Assembly (NCBI GenBank): GCA_004026145.2
Contig: CP034991.1
Location: 1,321,634 to 1,385,633 of the forward strand
Direction of reading: 5' to 3'
DNA from: Takifugu bimaculatus
Lineage: Eukaryota > Chordata > Actinopteri > Tetraodontiformes > Tetraodontidae
Length of the DNA stretch: 64,000 bases
Position numbers and translations under genes: made by a program. The notes beneath the pieces are model-generated. The model was not told the DNA's origin. It made no database searches and saw nothing but the letters and a program-made list of their open reading frames with translations. This document shows positions 1-12,650 of this stretch, in pieces; the stretch's first letter is position 1, and every line of letters starts with the position of its first letter.

Positions 1-3000
1 TTCTCCAAACGGGTTGGCAAATTAGACAAGAGGGGAGAAACTGCCCCCGAAAGCCAGGCGACGCGGCCGCGGCCTCCTGGGAGGGTTAGGATAAGGAAAA
101 GGTCGGGAGAGGCGGCGCTCAGTACACAGGACGCTGCGGAGGTATTTTCAGCTGAGGGATGTATGAATATGGATTCAAACAGATGGAAACTTGACCAGCT
201 TGTGCTGCGGCCCTGAGCCTGCCACCCCACCCCCCCATTTAGCCCTCTGGGACTCTGACAGACTCCCACTGTCAGGAGGTGATGGTTGGCTGCATCAGAC
301 TTTATTCATTAAGTGAATAAAGCTGGTTTATTTGGCGAAGAAGCCTCCAGATTAACGACTGCTCTGGTCTTATTTGTGTACGTTCGCTTCTGAGATGCAT
401 TCAAGTCTGGAAAAATGAAGGCCATCAGTGCCCGCGCCACACAGCGTGGCTGATTGCCGAATTCCCACATCAGGGAGCAAAGTCCATTATCATTAGTTAT
501 CCGCAGATAGGTGCCGCCGAGCATCGAGGAGGGAGGAGGAGGAAGGAGGAAGGAGGAGATGAGCAGGGGGAGGCCCAAAGGAGCGAGAGGAGGCAGTAAA
601 TAAATAATACGAGCCCGGATGGACGCCCAGAGACCGCCCGTCCCAGCAGCGGACAACATGGAACGTCATCATTTGGGAAGAGCGTGGTGCGCTTCCTCCT
701 GCCTGGGCCGTCCTCCACCGTTCCCGCCAGTCATCAACATTCGCCACCAGCGCTCGCAGCCAGATTAATCCCAGTCCAGCGCACGAGCACGTCCAACACG
801 GGGACGGAGACACTCCCGCCCTGCTGATGAATGGATGTGTAATCAGCCTCATTGATCCCGATGGGAACAGCCACTAGCGGGAAAAGTGATAACTGTTGAC
901 TTTCCTCTGCGGTGGTCGGTGGCTTTAATCATCACGAGCATAATTCGACCTCGCAAAAGCCCAGATGTGTCCAGGGTGACACGGCCGAGGGAGGAATTTA
1001 TTATCGCTGCGCGGAATCAAAGGCTGCGAGCTTCCATCCTGTCCTGGCCGGGCTTCCGGATGTTCCCTCCAGTTTAGAGATGAATCAAAGCACGGACGCC
1101 ATCTCTATTAGACTGAGCCTGGGCGGGGAGGCTCCCGGTCAGTGAACGCATCACCACCGCATCACCACCTGGCTTCTGTGTGTTCGTGCAGCAGCAACCA
1201 AACGGAGACGGTTAGTTGAGCTGCTTCCAGGCGGATTATTGGCCACAGGGGGAGAATCCCAAACCTTGTTTCAATATTTAATCTTTTGTTTCTGCTCTGA
1301 AGTGGCGTGGCTGTACCTCCAGCGCCTGGAGGTTGTGCTGGGTTGGCCCGTCCGCCACTCTGTCCCCGGAGCTGTCCCTTGGTGGGACTTTAGCTGTAAG
1401 ATAGCACACAAACACTATAAATATGGCAGAAAAGAGCCTGTTGGAACACGGCAGATGCCGATAATCCAGCCATCACATGTACTGAAAATGAATCACCATC
1501 GTTCTGGATGAAGATTTATGAGTGTGACAAAATATGTGGCCACTTAGGACACAGCTATTTTTCATCTGCGCTTGTCTTCTTAAAGGTCACTTCCTGGAGC
1601 CCTGAAGACACTCTGGAGCAGCAGGCTGAGACCTCCTGGACCACGTTATGCAACTGTCCAAATATCTGCCCAAATCCGTCACTAAACCCTGAACATAACT
1701 CTCATTTTCTTAAAGATTCAGGAGATAAACTCAGTGAATGTGCTGCCTTCCTGTTAGCACACCCCAGATTCTTCTTTCCCTCTTTCTTGCCACAGACTGC
1801 AGCTGTCAGTCCAAGGTCTGCTGGGTGAGCTGAATCAAAAGGTCCGTGCCAGAAGTGACAGGCCGGACTGTCACGCGTCACCCTCCCTCAGCGCTGTAAC
1901 GCGAGCAGACGTGTCCGCACGGCGGGGATTGGACGTTTAACGCTTCAGAAAATCAAACAAATGACGACACGAGTACAAGTCAGGCAGTCACAAGAGAAGG
2001 AATTCATGCACTTACGATCAAAGGAGGGGGAAAAAACCCTCGTTTCGGCTGGACAGAGGAGCACTGGGCCGGAACGTGACTGCTGGCTGAAGGTCAGAGG
2101 GGTCACGAGACGTTTGAAGACTCATCTCGTCTGATCAGTCTGGATTTAATGTTCGGACGCAACAGAACGCTGCTCAGGCTGGTTTTAGCGCCCTACATGA
2201 GAGTACCCTGACTTTCAAAATAAAAGACAGTCGTGGATTTACAGGAACTGGACCCTCCCGGACCCCCGCCTGTGATGCTGCAGTGAGCTGTGGGACCAGT
2301 TACTGCTCAGCATCATTTAGATACTTCAGACTGGGAACGTGATAGTGCTGCTGGTAAAGAGCGTAATGGGACCCAGAAGGCAACCAAAAGTCTGGAGAGG
2401 CTGTAACAAGGTTACAGTCCTGCAGAGACACGTTTCCAGACATGCTAACAGGATTAGCTTCTCCACGCAGTCTGATCTGCGGTGTGTTTGAGGCCCGTTC
2501 GCATCACAAACACGCGTAGATGCGAAGCAGCAGCTTTTCCAGGTGATTCTTTCCAAGCGCACCGACAGATAAACAGTACGATCTGACTGTTCTTCTGGCT
2601 CTGCAGGGAATTATCCCGACTGGTGGCAAAGAGCATTTAAATTGTCAGACCAGATTAGAAGGTTTGGATTTATCGCAGCCTACCTGGGAGGGGAAAAAGA
2701 AAAGAGACGCATAAATGACATTTGTGTGGTGCTCGGTTCTTTAAAAGGGCTTTAAATTTCTCTCTGCCTGAGGCTGCAGTTACCGGGGACAATGTCGCAA
2801 TCATTACTTTCTGGGTTTGGGCTCAAAATAAGAATTATCTTGGTTTAAAGCTATTTGTGGCTCTCTGATATCAGCCAGTGAAGTAACCATGGAGAGCTCT
2901 GGAGCCAACCTGTTTTTTCTATATCCTATAATATATAACCGACTTGGTCTTTTCCTTCAACAAAGGAGTCACAGATCTCCTCCCCGACGATGAGGCGATT

Positions 3001-6000
3001 CACATCAGCTGTTTCCTGCCTGCTGATCTGGGATTGGTGAATCTGGGATGTCGCGCCCAGCCCGGATACCCCTGAACTCATCCTGCACACACTCAAGCGT
3101 CTGCTGAGTCTGCTGAGACGTTGACCTTTTGACCACAGCATTTGTTCATCTAGATCAAGCTTCAGCACCTGGGATGTGGCCACCGTTGCATTAAAGCTTT
3201 AAAATCTTAGTTATTGAGATGACGGAGATCAAAGGAACACTATAACAGAGGGATTCGACCCCTCCCCGTTTCCCCCTGACGTCCGCTCAGACAGCCAGCA
3301 GGGTCGATTGAGGTTTGACTGTCGCGGCGCAGAGGTCTCGGGCTTATCTCCTCTTTAAGAACTCCTCTACAGTCACTTTAATAGTGGTCTTTGCCAATTT
3401 CACTGCTTTAAAGCTCAGTCAAATTCTAAGTGAAATCTTCCCTTTTTTCCCTCCTTCACAGCATCTTCTGCCTCATTGATCTCACCGAGGTGGGCAGAGG
3501 CTGATCCGTGTCTGAGGGAGGTAAGTGGAACTTTGGGAAAGCAGACTTTTACATTTTAAAAGACGTATTTTGACAGTCAACGTGCAGCTTTAGCAGTGAC
3601 ACTGAGGGAAAATGACACAAATGAAGATGGACACGAAAGGACACGTGCGTCTTTCGTCCTCATACGGTCATTAAACAACCTTCAATTGTCCCCTTCTGAA
3701 TTTGAAGCTCATTCTTATTCTACAAAATGACGTGTGGTCCACCACCATCATGTCGGCAGCCTTCAGACGCTACTGAGAGATTTTTCAGTCTAGTTCCGCT
3801 GCACAAAAGGTGAAGGCTTCCTTTTGTGAGCGAGCTATTTCCCTCCCAGCAGAAGTGCTTGGATTTGAGCAGGTTTCTGACCCCCTTCCAGGTAGAACAG
3901 TTTGATACTGACCATTTGCAAAGGTTACATCTCACTTTGTGCACTTTTCTTTCTCTCCTGCAGTTTCTTCCACTCGTTTGTGACGGTTGCTGCTAGCATT
4001 GGTGTACTTTTATACTGTTGTACGACTCCTGTGTGTAATCGCTCTGCTAGCATGTAGCCTCTCCATCCTGCACCTTAATGTCACTCACGTGAGTCACTTT
4101 AGCCTGTTTGCTGTCTCCCGCCACCCTTGAGAACTTCGCACGGCTGTTTGAGGGTGAAGTCGAGGTCAGAACTGGGTTGAGATGAGGGTAAATGTATTAT
4201 TTCTGTCGACGTCCTTACAAAGATAGAAGTTCAAACTTGGGTGTGTGATTTCAGACCATGCAACGTAAATATTAACACTAATTATTTGCTGAAGAATCTC
4301 AGGAATGTTGTGAATCCACTCTAATCTTGATTGATTGATTAGTTGGGTCTTAACCAGGAAAAGTTGGGATTTCTAAATGAGGTCACACCCCCACCGACTG
4401 GTTGCCACCCCCCCTAAAGTAAATGAATGCAGTCAAACTGTTTACCTTCATTTAAAGGTTGCTGTAAAATGGAATTGTCTGCTTATATAATCAATAATGC
4501 TTCTAATCACCATTCCTCAGCGTTGCTGCAGGATTAAATCAGGGTGCAGTAATGTTTCCTGATAACTTGGCAATAATTTCCACTTCAGGTGCGACCGCCT
4601 GACCCTTCAGGCAGGAAGATGAATCCTCCTCCACAAATTGGAATGGGAAAATATTCCTATCTGCTTCCCTCTCGCCGCAGTCCCAATTACAGACTCGTGT
4701 TATAAATATAGCGCCCATATGCAGAATACTGTACCCAGTCACTGTATCAGCTATTCAATCAGGAAGAAACGGCACCACTGCCCCTGGTGTTAATTGCACA
4801 CCGAGATCCAGAATTAAACATCAACCCAAGGCTGGTTTCAATTATTTCCATGCAGCAAGTGCAAGATGTCCGCGTGAATATTAAGTTTGTGGGTTGCGAG
4901 GTGCATTCCCCTGGAACAGACAGAAGCTGGACTGGAAGTACTGGGAGATAAATGGAAACCGAAGCCCCTGAGGATTCCTCAGAGACGCAATTAGAGGCTC
5001 AAAGTCGAGCCTTTCATGGGTGTGTCATCGCTGTTTTATGGAAGGCAGACGTGCTCAACGTGGCCGTGTAAATATGAAAGGAAACGACAAGCGGTCGGAA
5101 TTTAGAGCAGTTTCATGGCAGGTCGCCAAGAGAACGCTGTCAACCGCAAAGGCTGCGGAGCCGGCGGGCACTGGTGGCATTAAAGCGAGGGGAGTCGATC
5201 CAGCAGCAGCGTTTACAGAGCGTTCGGCGAAGTGATCCGACCTCGGAGTCGGATTCACAGATCCAGTCAGCAGCTCTGCGAGGTTACCCGTGAACGCCTG
5301 GCTTGTTATTAACAGGCGGCGAATGAGGAGGTGGGGCTCATTTATGTTGAGGTGGAAGGGCAGAGAGCAGGTCAGCCTGGATGTGAGCAGTCAGATGAGG
5401 AGGGATTATTCAGACAGGAAGTGGGTCCGCTCTCATCAACGGGTGGGAAGCAGCAGTCGCGCTGGTATCGGGCTGTTGTAACTGGATGTTTCCATGTGCT
5501 TTGATCCATTCTCAGCTGTGCCAGATTGGACGGAAGCGTCTGACTCTCAGCGGGATGCTGAAGGTGTCTCAACTTTCTGTGGATTGGCGTTCAGCTCAGT
5601 GATTAATGAGCGGAGCCGTTTTGTGCATAGTTTCAGTAAAACGCCGGCAAACTGAAGGAAGGACTCCATCATCTCTGCCTGCTGCCGCCTCAGGCCAGAC
5701 GGAGTCGGCAAACACACCACAAACATAAACAGGTATTTGATGAATAGCTGAAAATGATTCCCCGCGAAGGCTAATTACCGGCTTGGATGTGTGCGCCGCT
5801 CTCTTTTATGATGAAACCGCGGGATACAGGCCCCTCTACACGTGAGCCGGGCAGAAATGCACCTTTCAGGCGGATGAATCCTTCACATCAAAGCAGACGG
5901 ATGGAATAAACCTGCGAGAAACACTGGAAATAAAACAACAACACGCTTGAACACTGGAATAACGCAGCTTTTTTTACACTGTTTAGAAAAAACCTTCCGC

Positions 6001-7845
6001 AATCATTTAATCAGTTCACAGTAAAACATCACAACGTCACACGTGCAGATGTGCTGGAACAGGAAGCAGTGAGGAACAGGCACCATGCTGGTTGTCATCT
6101 CTGCTTTTAGACAACAATTATGTATGTAAATTACCATGAGCGAGGCAGTGATGGGGGGGCGGGGGGGGGGGGGGGAGCAGCCCTGTCTGACGACCAGGAT
6201 CATTTCAGAGATGTTCTGGTTTCGGCTGATCCACATCCACACCCTGCATGTGCAACGTACTGTAGAGGTGTTGGTAATATTTAGCACTGTTAAAAATATC
6301 CAAGTGACAGAAGAGCATGCTAATCGCTAAAAGATGCGTCCGTTTTTGTTGCCGGAAACGGCTCCTAAATATTTCAGTAGTTTAGGATGAATCTGTTTAA
6401 AGTTGAGTCTTGACTTCAAATCTCAAAGGTCGCCGACAACAACGTCACCCATCAGAGGCAAAACCACTCAAATTCTTTCACATCCTCAGAGAAAAAGAGG
6501 CAATTTATAGCTAATTACAAGAAACAGCACGTCACAATGGCATTAGCGTTTCTTAGGGCAGCAACATATCATTTATCCCATGGCAACCGCCGCTGCCTGG
6601 GGGCTCAGCGGGGTTCTCCCTCACTTTTCTGAACACAATAGTTTATGGAGAATATTTTGCTTCCTTATACAGCTGCTGCAAAAACCACACTGAAAAAATC
6701 GAAAGTGCAAAAGTAAGAGGTTTATGTCTAAAATCACCCCCCCTCCCCCAACAAAACAGCATAAAAGACGATTGTGAAGAAAGAAGGAGTGAAGATTTAC
6801 GGTTAAATGAGAGGCAGGACCATCGCGTTTTAATGAGCAGGGAGAATAGTGGAAATGGCAGATGCTGGTGGGGGAAGTGGATCACTGAGGCGGCGCGGCC
6901 ACCTCAGGGAGGGAGACAGGAAGTGATTAGTGAGCACAACATCGGCATCTGTCAGACAGCTTAATTGATCTTCGCTGGGGATGAAAGCGGATTAAATCAC
7001 AAGTGGGCAGCGTTTAAACTGGCTGAGAGTGACAGGAAGCTCCTCGCTAACGCCCGGAAGTGACGGGATGATCAGGACACAGTCAGATGGACAACCTGCT
7101 TCTTGGGATCAGAACCTCGAAAATCCCAATTAAACACACGGATGAATGAATTAATCCAGTCGGGGGAATAAAAGAAGAACCAATACAAAGTTATTTGCAG
7201 GGCTATCTTCTGCGAGTGTGTTCTGAGCACTATTGCGATGAGCTGAGGACTGAGCGGAGTGAGCGTGCGTTGGAGTGGGCGCACGCGTGCACGTGTGCTC
7301 CTGCTTCAGGGCGAAGGACCCATTCTTTTGAGTGGGTTCATTCAAGTCACCATCGTTTTCTCGCTCTGCGCACAAAAATGGCACAATAGGGACCTCCGTC
7401 CCCTCGGAGGGCTGTAAATTCGGAGCGCTTGTGCACGGGTTCAGGGCTTTTTTAACTGTCCCGCCCACAAACGCTAACGTTTCAGGAGGAGCACGAGGAT
7501 ACATCGCTCTGCGAATGACAACATCTGCTTGGTTTCATTGAAAGGGCGGAAAAGCTGCAGCTGATTATAGAAGCAGAGGGAAAATAAGAGAAAGTAGCAA
7601 ACGAGGCGCCCCGAAGATGCCGTCTTCGTTTCGTGCTAAGCTTCATTAAGAGTCATGTAGCAAAGACGCTTCCCTCGGGAGCGAGCGCCCACCAGTAGCA
7701 GAGCTCACAGGCCTTTCTGGGGCTGTCAATCATCTCCATCTTCTAAATATTCTAATCGAAGAGCTTCTGTGGTTACAAAGTTACGAAGACCATCATTGTA
7801 TATTTGTCCAGGCTAAATAGGCTGCACACACAAATAGAATGGACC

Positions 7846-7856
7846 GTGTGTGTGTG

Positions 7857-7888
<32 letters not shown>
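7846..7888. repeat. (GT)n microsatellite
   Basis: Almost pure GT dinucleotide tract of 43 nt with one interruption. Confidence 0.95.
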
Positions 7889-7994
7889 AGGGGGGTGAGG
7901 GGGGCGTCTTCATGCTTCATTCTACAAAAAAGTTGGGCTATTTTGCCGAGGTTAGAGTCAGGACCTGGGTCTATGGAAGATAGTAAAGTGAGGT

Positions 7995-8025
7995 TGTGTG
8001 TGTATGTGTGTCTGTGTGTGTGTGT

Positions 8026-8065
<40 letters not shown>
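7995..8065. repeat. (GT)n microsatellite
   Basis: About 71 nt of GT with TA and TC interruptions, 107 nt after the preceding GT tract. Confidence 0.95.
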
Positions 8066-8067
<2 letters not shown>

Positions 8068-8625
8068 GCCTCACTCCTATGGTTGGATTAGCTTTGCGTC
8101 AGCGTGGCGCTCTAGGATGACAGCTCTTGAGGTGACCCTCTTTTGTCTTTTGGGGATCTGCTTAATGATTCACACAGAGCGGCTTGTTTGCATCCTCGGG
8201 GGGGGGGCAGATACACAAGGTTGTCCCTCCCCACTGCTTCGCTCTGACTAGCATTAGTGGCCGTTGACTGCAGAACAAAAGCCTCAAAATTCAATATGTG
8301 TTTAACTTGGTACAAAAGAACATTTCTACTCGGCCAATGAACGATTGCGAAATAGCTGCGAAGAAAAGGAAGAAAAAGAAATCCACCGATAAACTTGTGA
8401 TTGATGTATTTTCATAACACTTGTGCCTGCTGCGTAAATGGGGGGGGGGGGGCAGGAATTGATCGCAGCTGTTGAAAGGTGCGAAAGGCAGAGTTCAGCC
8501 TGGAATATAGGTCCTCTGTCTATTTACCTGATCACATCTGATCCCCCTGAAGGTCCTGCGTGGATTCAATAACACATATAACATAGTTTGTGTGCGATAT
8601 CTGCGCTAATATGGACGTGCAGCCC

Positions 8626-8640
8626 CCACCAGGGGGCTAG
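8626..8640 (+). promoter_or_regulatory. CTCF-like motif
   Basis: CCACCAGGGGGCTAG matches the CTCF core in forward orientation, 3.8 kb upstream of srrm4 exon 1. Confidence 0.45.
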
Positions 8641-9181
8641 AATGTGGCTCCACCATGTTTCTACAGTAGCCCGGGGCGGACAAAAAGATTAGATTTGTCT
8701 TTTTCCTTAATGCAATAGCATCAATCTGTGCTAAATATATGAATAAGTGCCTCCAGGACACCTGTAATATCCTATAGAGTGAAGTTGGGATTGTTTTCCT
8801 CATAGTTTTGGAGGAACTAGGGATGAAATGGAGCAGCAGAGAGGGGGGGGGGGGGGGGCAGCATTTGGAGCTCAGATCTTTGTCCTTCATCTCAGCGTCC
8901 TGTGTGAACGCGCGGCGAGCAGAGAGGCTCTTTATGAAAACGCCCGGTGGGAGGAAGTCCACCCGGCCGCCCTGGGCTCGGCCCTCCAGAACCTCGGCTT
9001 CATCTCGCAGCAGAAACGGCTGTTTGATATTCCCACCACATCTGGAGCAGATTCCACGTGGTCGTCTCTGCCCTCTGATGTCACCCCGCTGTTCTTCACC
9101 AAAGCTCAGTGATGAAGCCGCCACTTATCGTCAGATGGCAGCCGTTGTTGTAGACAGAGGGTTGTTATCTGCTAATGTCTG

Positions 9182-9300
9182 CATTATTCATCATTATTCA
9201 TCATTATTCATTATTATTCATCATTATTCATTATTATTCATCATTATTCATCATTAGTCATCATTAATAATCATTAATAATCATTATTCATTGTTATTAA
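9182..9300. repeat. (CATTATT)n-type AT-rich repeat
   Basis: Imperfect units of CATTATTCAT / CATTATTATTCAT and CATTAATAAT over about 120 nt. Confidence 0.9.
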
Positions 9301-9558
9301 TCCGGCACAGGTGCGGCGCTAGTCTGCCTATTATCCCAGGGAGGACATTATTCACCCCCACATGTTTTACCTCGTCTTTTTCTGTACCTTTATGTTTCAG
9401 TGAGTCCAGTCCAGCCCGGTGCCAGCCAAGAACCGCTGTGTCCCTACGTGAGATGTGCAGCTCCGTCCTCACCAGCAGCCGTAAGGCGCCATTTTGGGAA
9501 TGTTTGGCCAGTTTTAATCAAGTAGTTGGAATTCTCTCCCTCTGTGAAGTCAGCAGAA

Positions 9559-10048
9559 GCATCCATCCATCATCCATCCATCCATCAGTAATCCATCATT
9601 CAGCCAGCCAGGCAGCGCAGCAGCCAGCCAGCAGCCAGCCAGCAGGCGCGAGCAGCAAGCCAGCAGAGAGCAGCAGCAGCAGCATCCAGCCAGCAGCCAG
9701 CATACAGCCAAGCAGCAGCCAGCAGCCAGCAAGACCAGCCATCAGCCAGCCAGCCAGAAGCCAGCCAGCCAGCCAGCAGGAGCCAGCAGCCAGCCAGCCA
9801 TCGATATCAATCTCATCCATCAGCCATCTATCACCATCCAGCATCCATCACTCCAAGCCATCCATCATCCATCCATCATCTATCATCCATCCATCATCAA
9901 TCCACCATCATCCATCATCCATCCATTCATCCAGCCATCCATCCATCCATCATCCATCCATCATCTATCATCCATCATCCATCCATCCATCCATCATCCA
10001 TCATCCATCCATCCATCCATCATCCATCCAACCATCATCCATCCATCA
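9559..10048. repeat. Compound (CATC)n / (CCAG)n repeat
   Basis: Imperfect tetranucleotide array: CATC at both ends and CCAGCCAGCAG-type units in the middle (about 9600-9800). It runs directly into the 13-bp minisatellite that follows. Confidence 0.93.
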
Positions 10049-10054
10049 GCTCTC

Positions 10055-10861
10055 TCATGCAGCTCACACATGCAGCTCACACATGCAGCTCACTCATGCA
10101 GCTCACACATGCAGCTCACACATGCAGCTCACTCATGCAGCTCACACATGCAGCTCTCTCATGCAGCTCATCATGCAGCTCACACATGCAGCTCACACAT
10201 GCAGCTCACTCATGCAGCTCACATGCAGCTCACACATGCAGCTCACTCTTATAGCTCACACATGCAGCTCACTCATGCAGCTCACACATGCAGCTCACTC
10301 ATGCAGCTCACACATGCAGCTCACACATGCAGCTCACTCATGCAGCTCACACATGCAGCTCACACATGCAGCTCACTCATGCAGCTCACACATGCAGCTC
10401 ACACATGCAGCTCACTCATGCAGCTCACACATGCAGCTCACTCATGCAGCTCACTCATGCAGCTCACACATGCAGCTCACTCATGCAGCTCACATGCAGC
10501 TCACTCATGCAGCTCACATGCAGCTCACACATGCAGCTCACTCATGCAGCTCACACATGCAGCTCACTCATGCAGCTCACACATGCAGCTCACACATGCA
10601 GCTCACTCATGCAGCTCACACATGCAGCTCACTCATGCAGCTCACACATGCAGCTCACTCTTATAGCTCACACATGCAGCTCACTCATGCAGCTCACACA
10701 TGCAGCTCACACATGCAGCTCACACATGCACCTCACTCATGCAGCTCACACATGCAGCTCACACATGCAGCTCACTCATGCAGCTCACTCATGCAGCTCA
10801 CACATGCAGCTCACACATGCAGCTCACTCATGCAGCTCACACATGCAGCTCACTCATGCAG
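10055..10861. repeat. 13-bp minisatellite, about 62 copies
   Basis: Unit (A/T)CATGCAGCTCAC. Two unit types, differing mainly at the first base, are interspersed in irregular alternation; a few units are shortened by 2 nt and two carry a CTTATAGCTCAC variant. The array lacks stops in the plus frames, producing a spurious frame of 590 codons (9291-11063). Confidence 0.95.
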
Positions 10862-11859
10862 GCCTGTTATTGATACACGTAGTTATAACCACATCGTGGG
10901 AGCACCTTCAGGATTGGAGGATAACTCAAGTTGTCTTTGTTGGCGTGTTTGTAAGGTTTTTCCAGCAGCCATCACAAACACTTCACACCTCTTTTGTTCT
11001 CATTCGAACAGTGGAATTTGTTTGTCAGTTTTAGAAGGTGAGAACACAGCAACAGACACATGAAAAGCATCTCCAGATCGGAAGAAATGAGTCAGTGTGT
11101 TTCTCCTTTGTCGCATTGTATCCCAAACCATCCTGTAAAGTTGGGCTTCAGAAGCAGCTCCCAAAAACACCCTGAGAGAAGATGTGGGGGGCGTTGAGCT
11201 GTTCCACATCGAGCCCCGACGGTCGTTATGCTAATCCTCCCTCCTTTCCTTCAAGACCCTGATGGTCTCATGTGAGTATCGGCTGAAATGAAGACGCATT
11301 CAGGAACGAACACGTCAATAATCAAACAAAGCGAGAGATGCAACGTTGTGTTATTAAATCAATAAAGCAAAAGGTTCTTCCATCCACCAAAAGCGGCCGA
11401 ATGTTTCAGGGTAATTTACCGCTGCTTGGCTACTGTCCGATCATCGCACTATCGTTATTTTCGCCCGGCGCTTTCAGCCGTTATCACATCATTTGTCAAT
11501 AAACGTGCGGCCGCGGGAGGAGATGATTTCAGGTCTGGCGCACGCTGACATTTATTGCGCGTGTAAATCTGAGCCGTCCACATTGGTCACCGCTGCCGTG
11601 GCGACGGTGCAGCTACGGAGCAGGGCTGCGCCTCGTGGAGGGGTGATGACCAAGGTGCGATGGGAAGGGTTTAACCGGTTTAACATAACTCACCGAGTGG
11701 AGGCGCCACGTCAACCACCTGGTTAAGCTTTGGTAGAGGAAATAAAACAAGTTGACGTGTTTTTGGCAACTTCGGCCTTAAACAACAATGACAGAAAACA
11801 GGGAAAGTTGGAACTGAAATGGTGAAAAGATGTCAAAAATTGGAAGGATGAGAAAGGAG

Positions 11860-11864
<5 letters not shown>

Positions 11865-11896
<32 letters not shown>

Positions 11897-12471
11897 GTCC
11901 CTCTCTTCACCCCCCCCCCCCCCCCCCCCCCCTACTTTGACGTCACTGACTCAGAGGCACAAAACGAGCGGCTCTCAGCCGAGCTCTCCACTCGGCTCCT
12001 CGCGCGCTCCTCACACACGCTCCTCGCTCCCTCTGACACCTGTTCAGTCAGGTCCGGCGCCGATCCTCGCCACCTCCCCCCATCAGGACCGCAGCCCGCT
12101 CTGCTCCCTCCTGTCTCGGGCAGCTGAAGGGGGAGCGACCCCCGACCCCGACTCAATACAGCAGCAGATGTGAGAAAAGAGGAGAGGCAGAAAGAAGGGC
12201 AGTAACACAATCCCTCCCCCCCTCAATAACCACCCCCCACCCAGCCCTCATCTGGGAGAACAATACAGGAGCTCCAGTTGGAGAGGTGCCCCCCCCCCCC
12301 CACGCTCAAGGCTCCGGAGTGGACAGACGCGCCGCCACACTCACCCGCCGCTGCGAGCAGAGAACACGGAGCAACAGTCTCGCTTCAGTACCTGGACAGC
12401 TCCACGCCGGCAGCCAGCTCGTGCGCGCTCCTCCATGAGCGCGTGAGAACCCCAAGGTTTCGGGTCCGGAG
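11865..12471 (+). promoter_or_regulatory. srrm4: srrm4 promoter / 5'UTR region
   Basis: GC- and CpG-rich block just upstream of the srrm4 start. A (GA)n tract (11865-11893) and 23 C residues (11910-11932) are followed by a perfect CRE palindrome TGACGTCA (11938-11945) and, one base later, an AP-1 site TGACTCA (11947-11953). An RE1-like element lies at 12384-12403. Two minimal upstream ORFs are present: ATG-TGA at 12168-12173 and ATG plus two codons plus TGA at 12435-12446. No TATA box was found. The transcription start is unknown, so which of these lie in the mRNA is inference. Confidence 0.6.
11938..11953 (+). promoter_or_regulatory. Adjacent CRE and AP-1 sites upstream of srrm4
   Basis: TGACGTCA and TGACTCA, both perfect consensus, are separated by a single C. 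CREB/ATF and AP-1 families bind such sites and mediate activity-dependent transcription in neurons. This would suit a neural gene, but occupancy is inferred. Confidence 0.5.
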
Positions 12472-12650
12472 ATGCAGCCCCCGTGTCCGCTTCAGCTTCC
12501 CCACTGCCGCCCCTCTCTGTCTCTGGGGTCGCAGCTGGAGGAGAAGCTGCTCTTTGAGAAGTTTTGGAAGGGGACTTTCAAGGCGGTGGCGTCCCCGAGA
12601 CCCGAGAGCGTCATCGTGGCCAGCATCACCGCCCGGAAGAGGCTGAGCAG
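12472..12650 (+). CDS. srrm4: srrm4 coding exon 1
   Basis: Residues 1-59 plus two bases of codon 60. The start ATG has G at -3. It gives an N-terminus about 16 residues longer than the mammalian form (as I recall it) before the conserved EKLLFEKFWKGTFKAVASPR stretch, which ends with SVIVASITARK. The donor is GTGAGT at 12651 (phase 2). No other in-frame ATG lies between this start and the conserved block. Confidence 0.93.

Larger units (their letters stand above)
1..9181. other. Upstream non-coding region
   Basis: No supported gene. Open frames are short and lack recognisable domains or splice context. It holds (GT)n tracts, poly-G tracts and a CTCF-like motif (8626-8640). A half-perfect RE1 (TTCAGCACC at 3161-3169, right half degenerate) is the only other notable motif. 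Confidence 0.6.

Noticed and set aside
8606..9124. 172-codon minus and 94-codon plus frames
   Set aside because: Overlap each other in a GC-rich patch including a poly-G tract; neither shows a known domain or splice context.
9559..10861. CRISPR-like repeat array
   Set aside because: Contiguous head-to-tail units without spacers in a vertebrate genome; an ordinary mini/microsatellite.
9291..11063. 590-codon open frame
   Set aside because: Crosses the CATC/CCAG array and the 13-bp minisatellite; the reading is a product of stop-free tandem repeats, with no domain or splice support.
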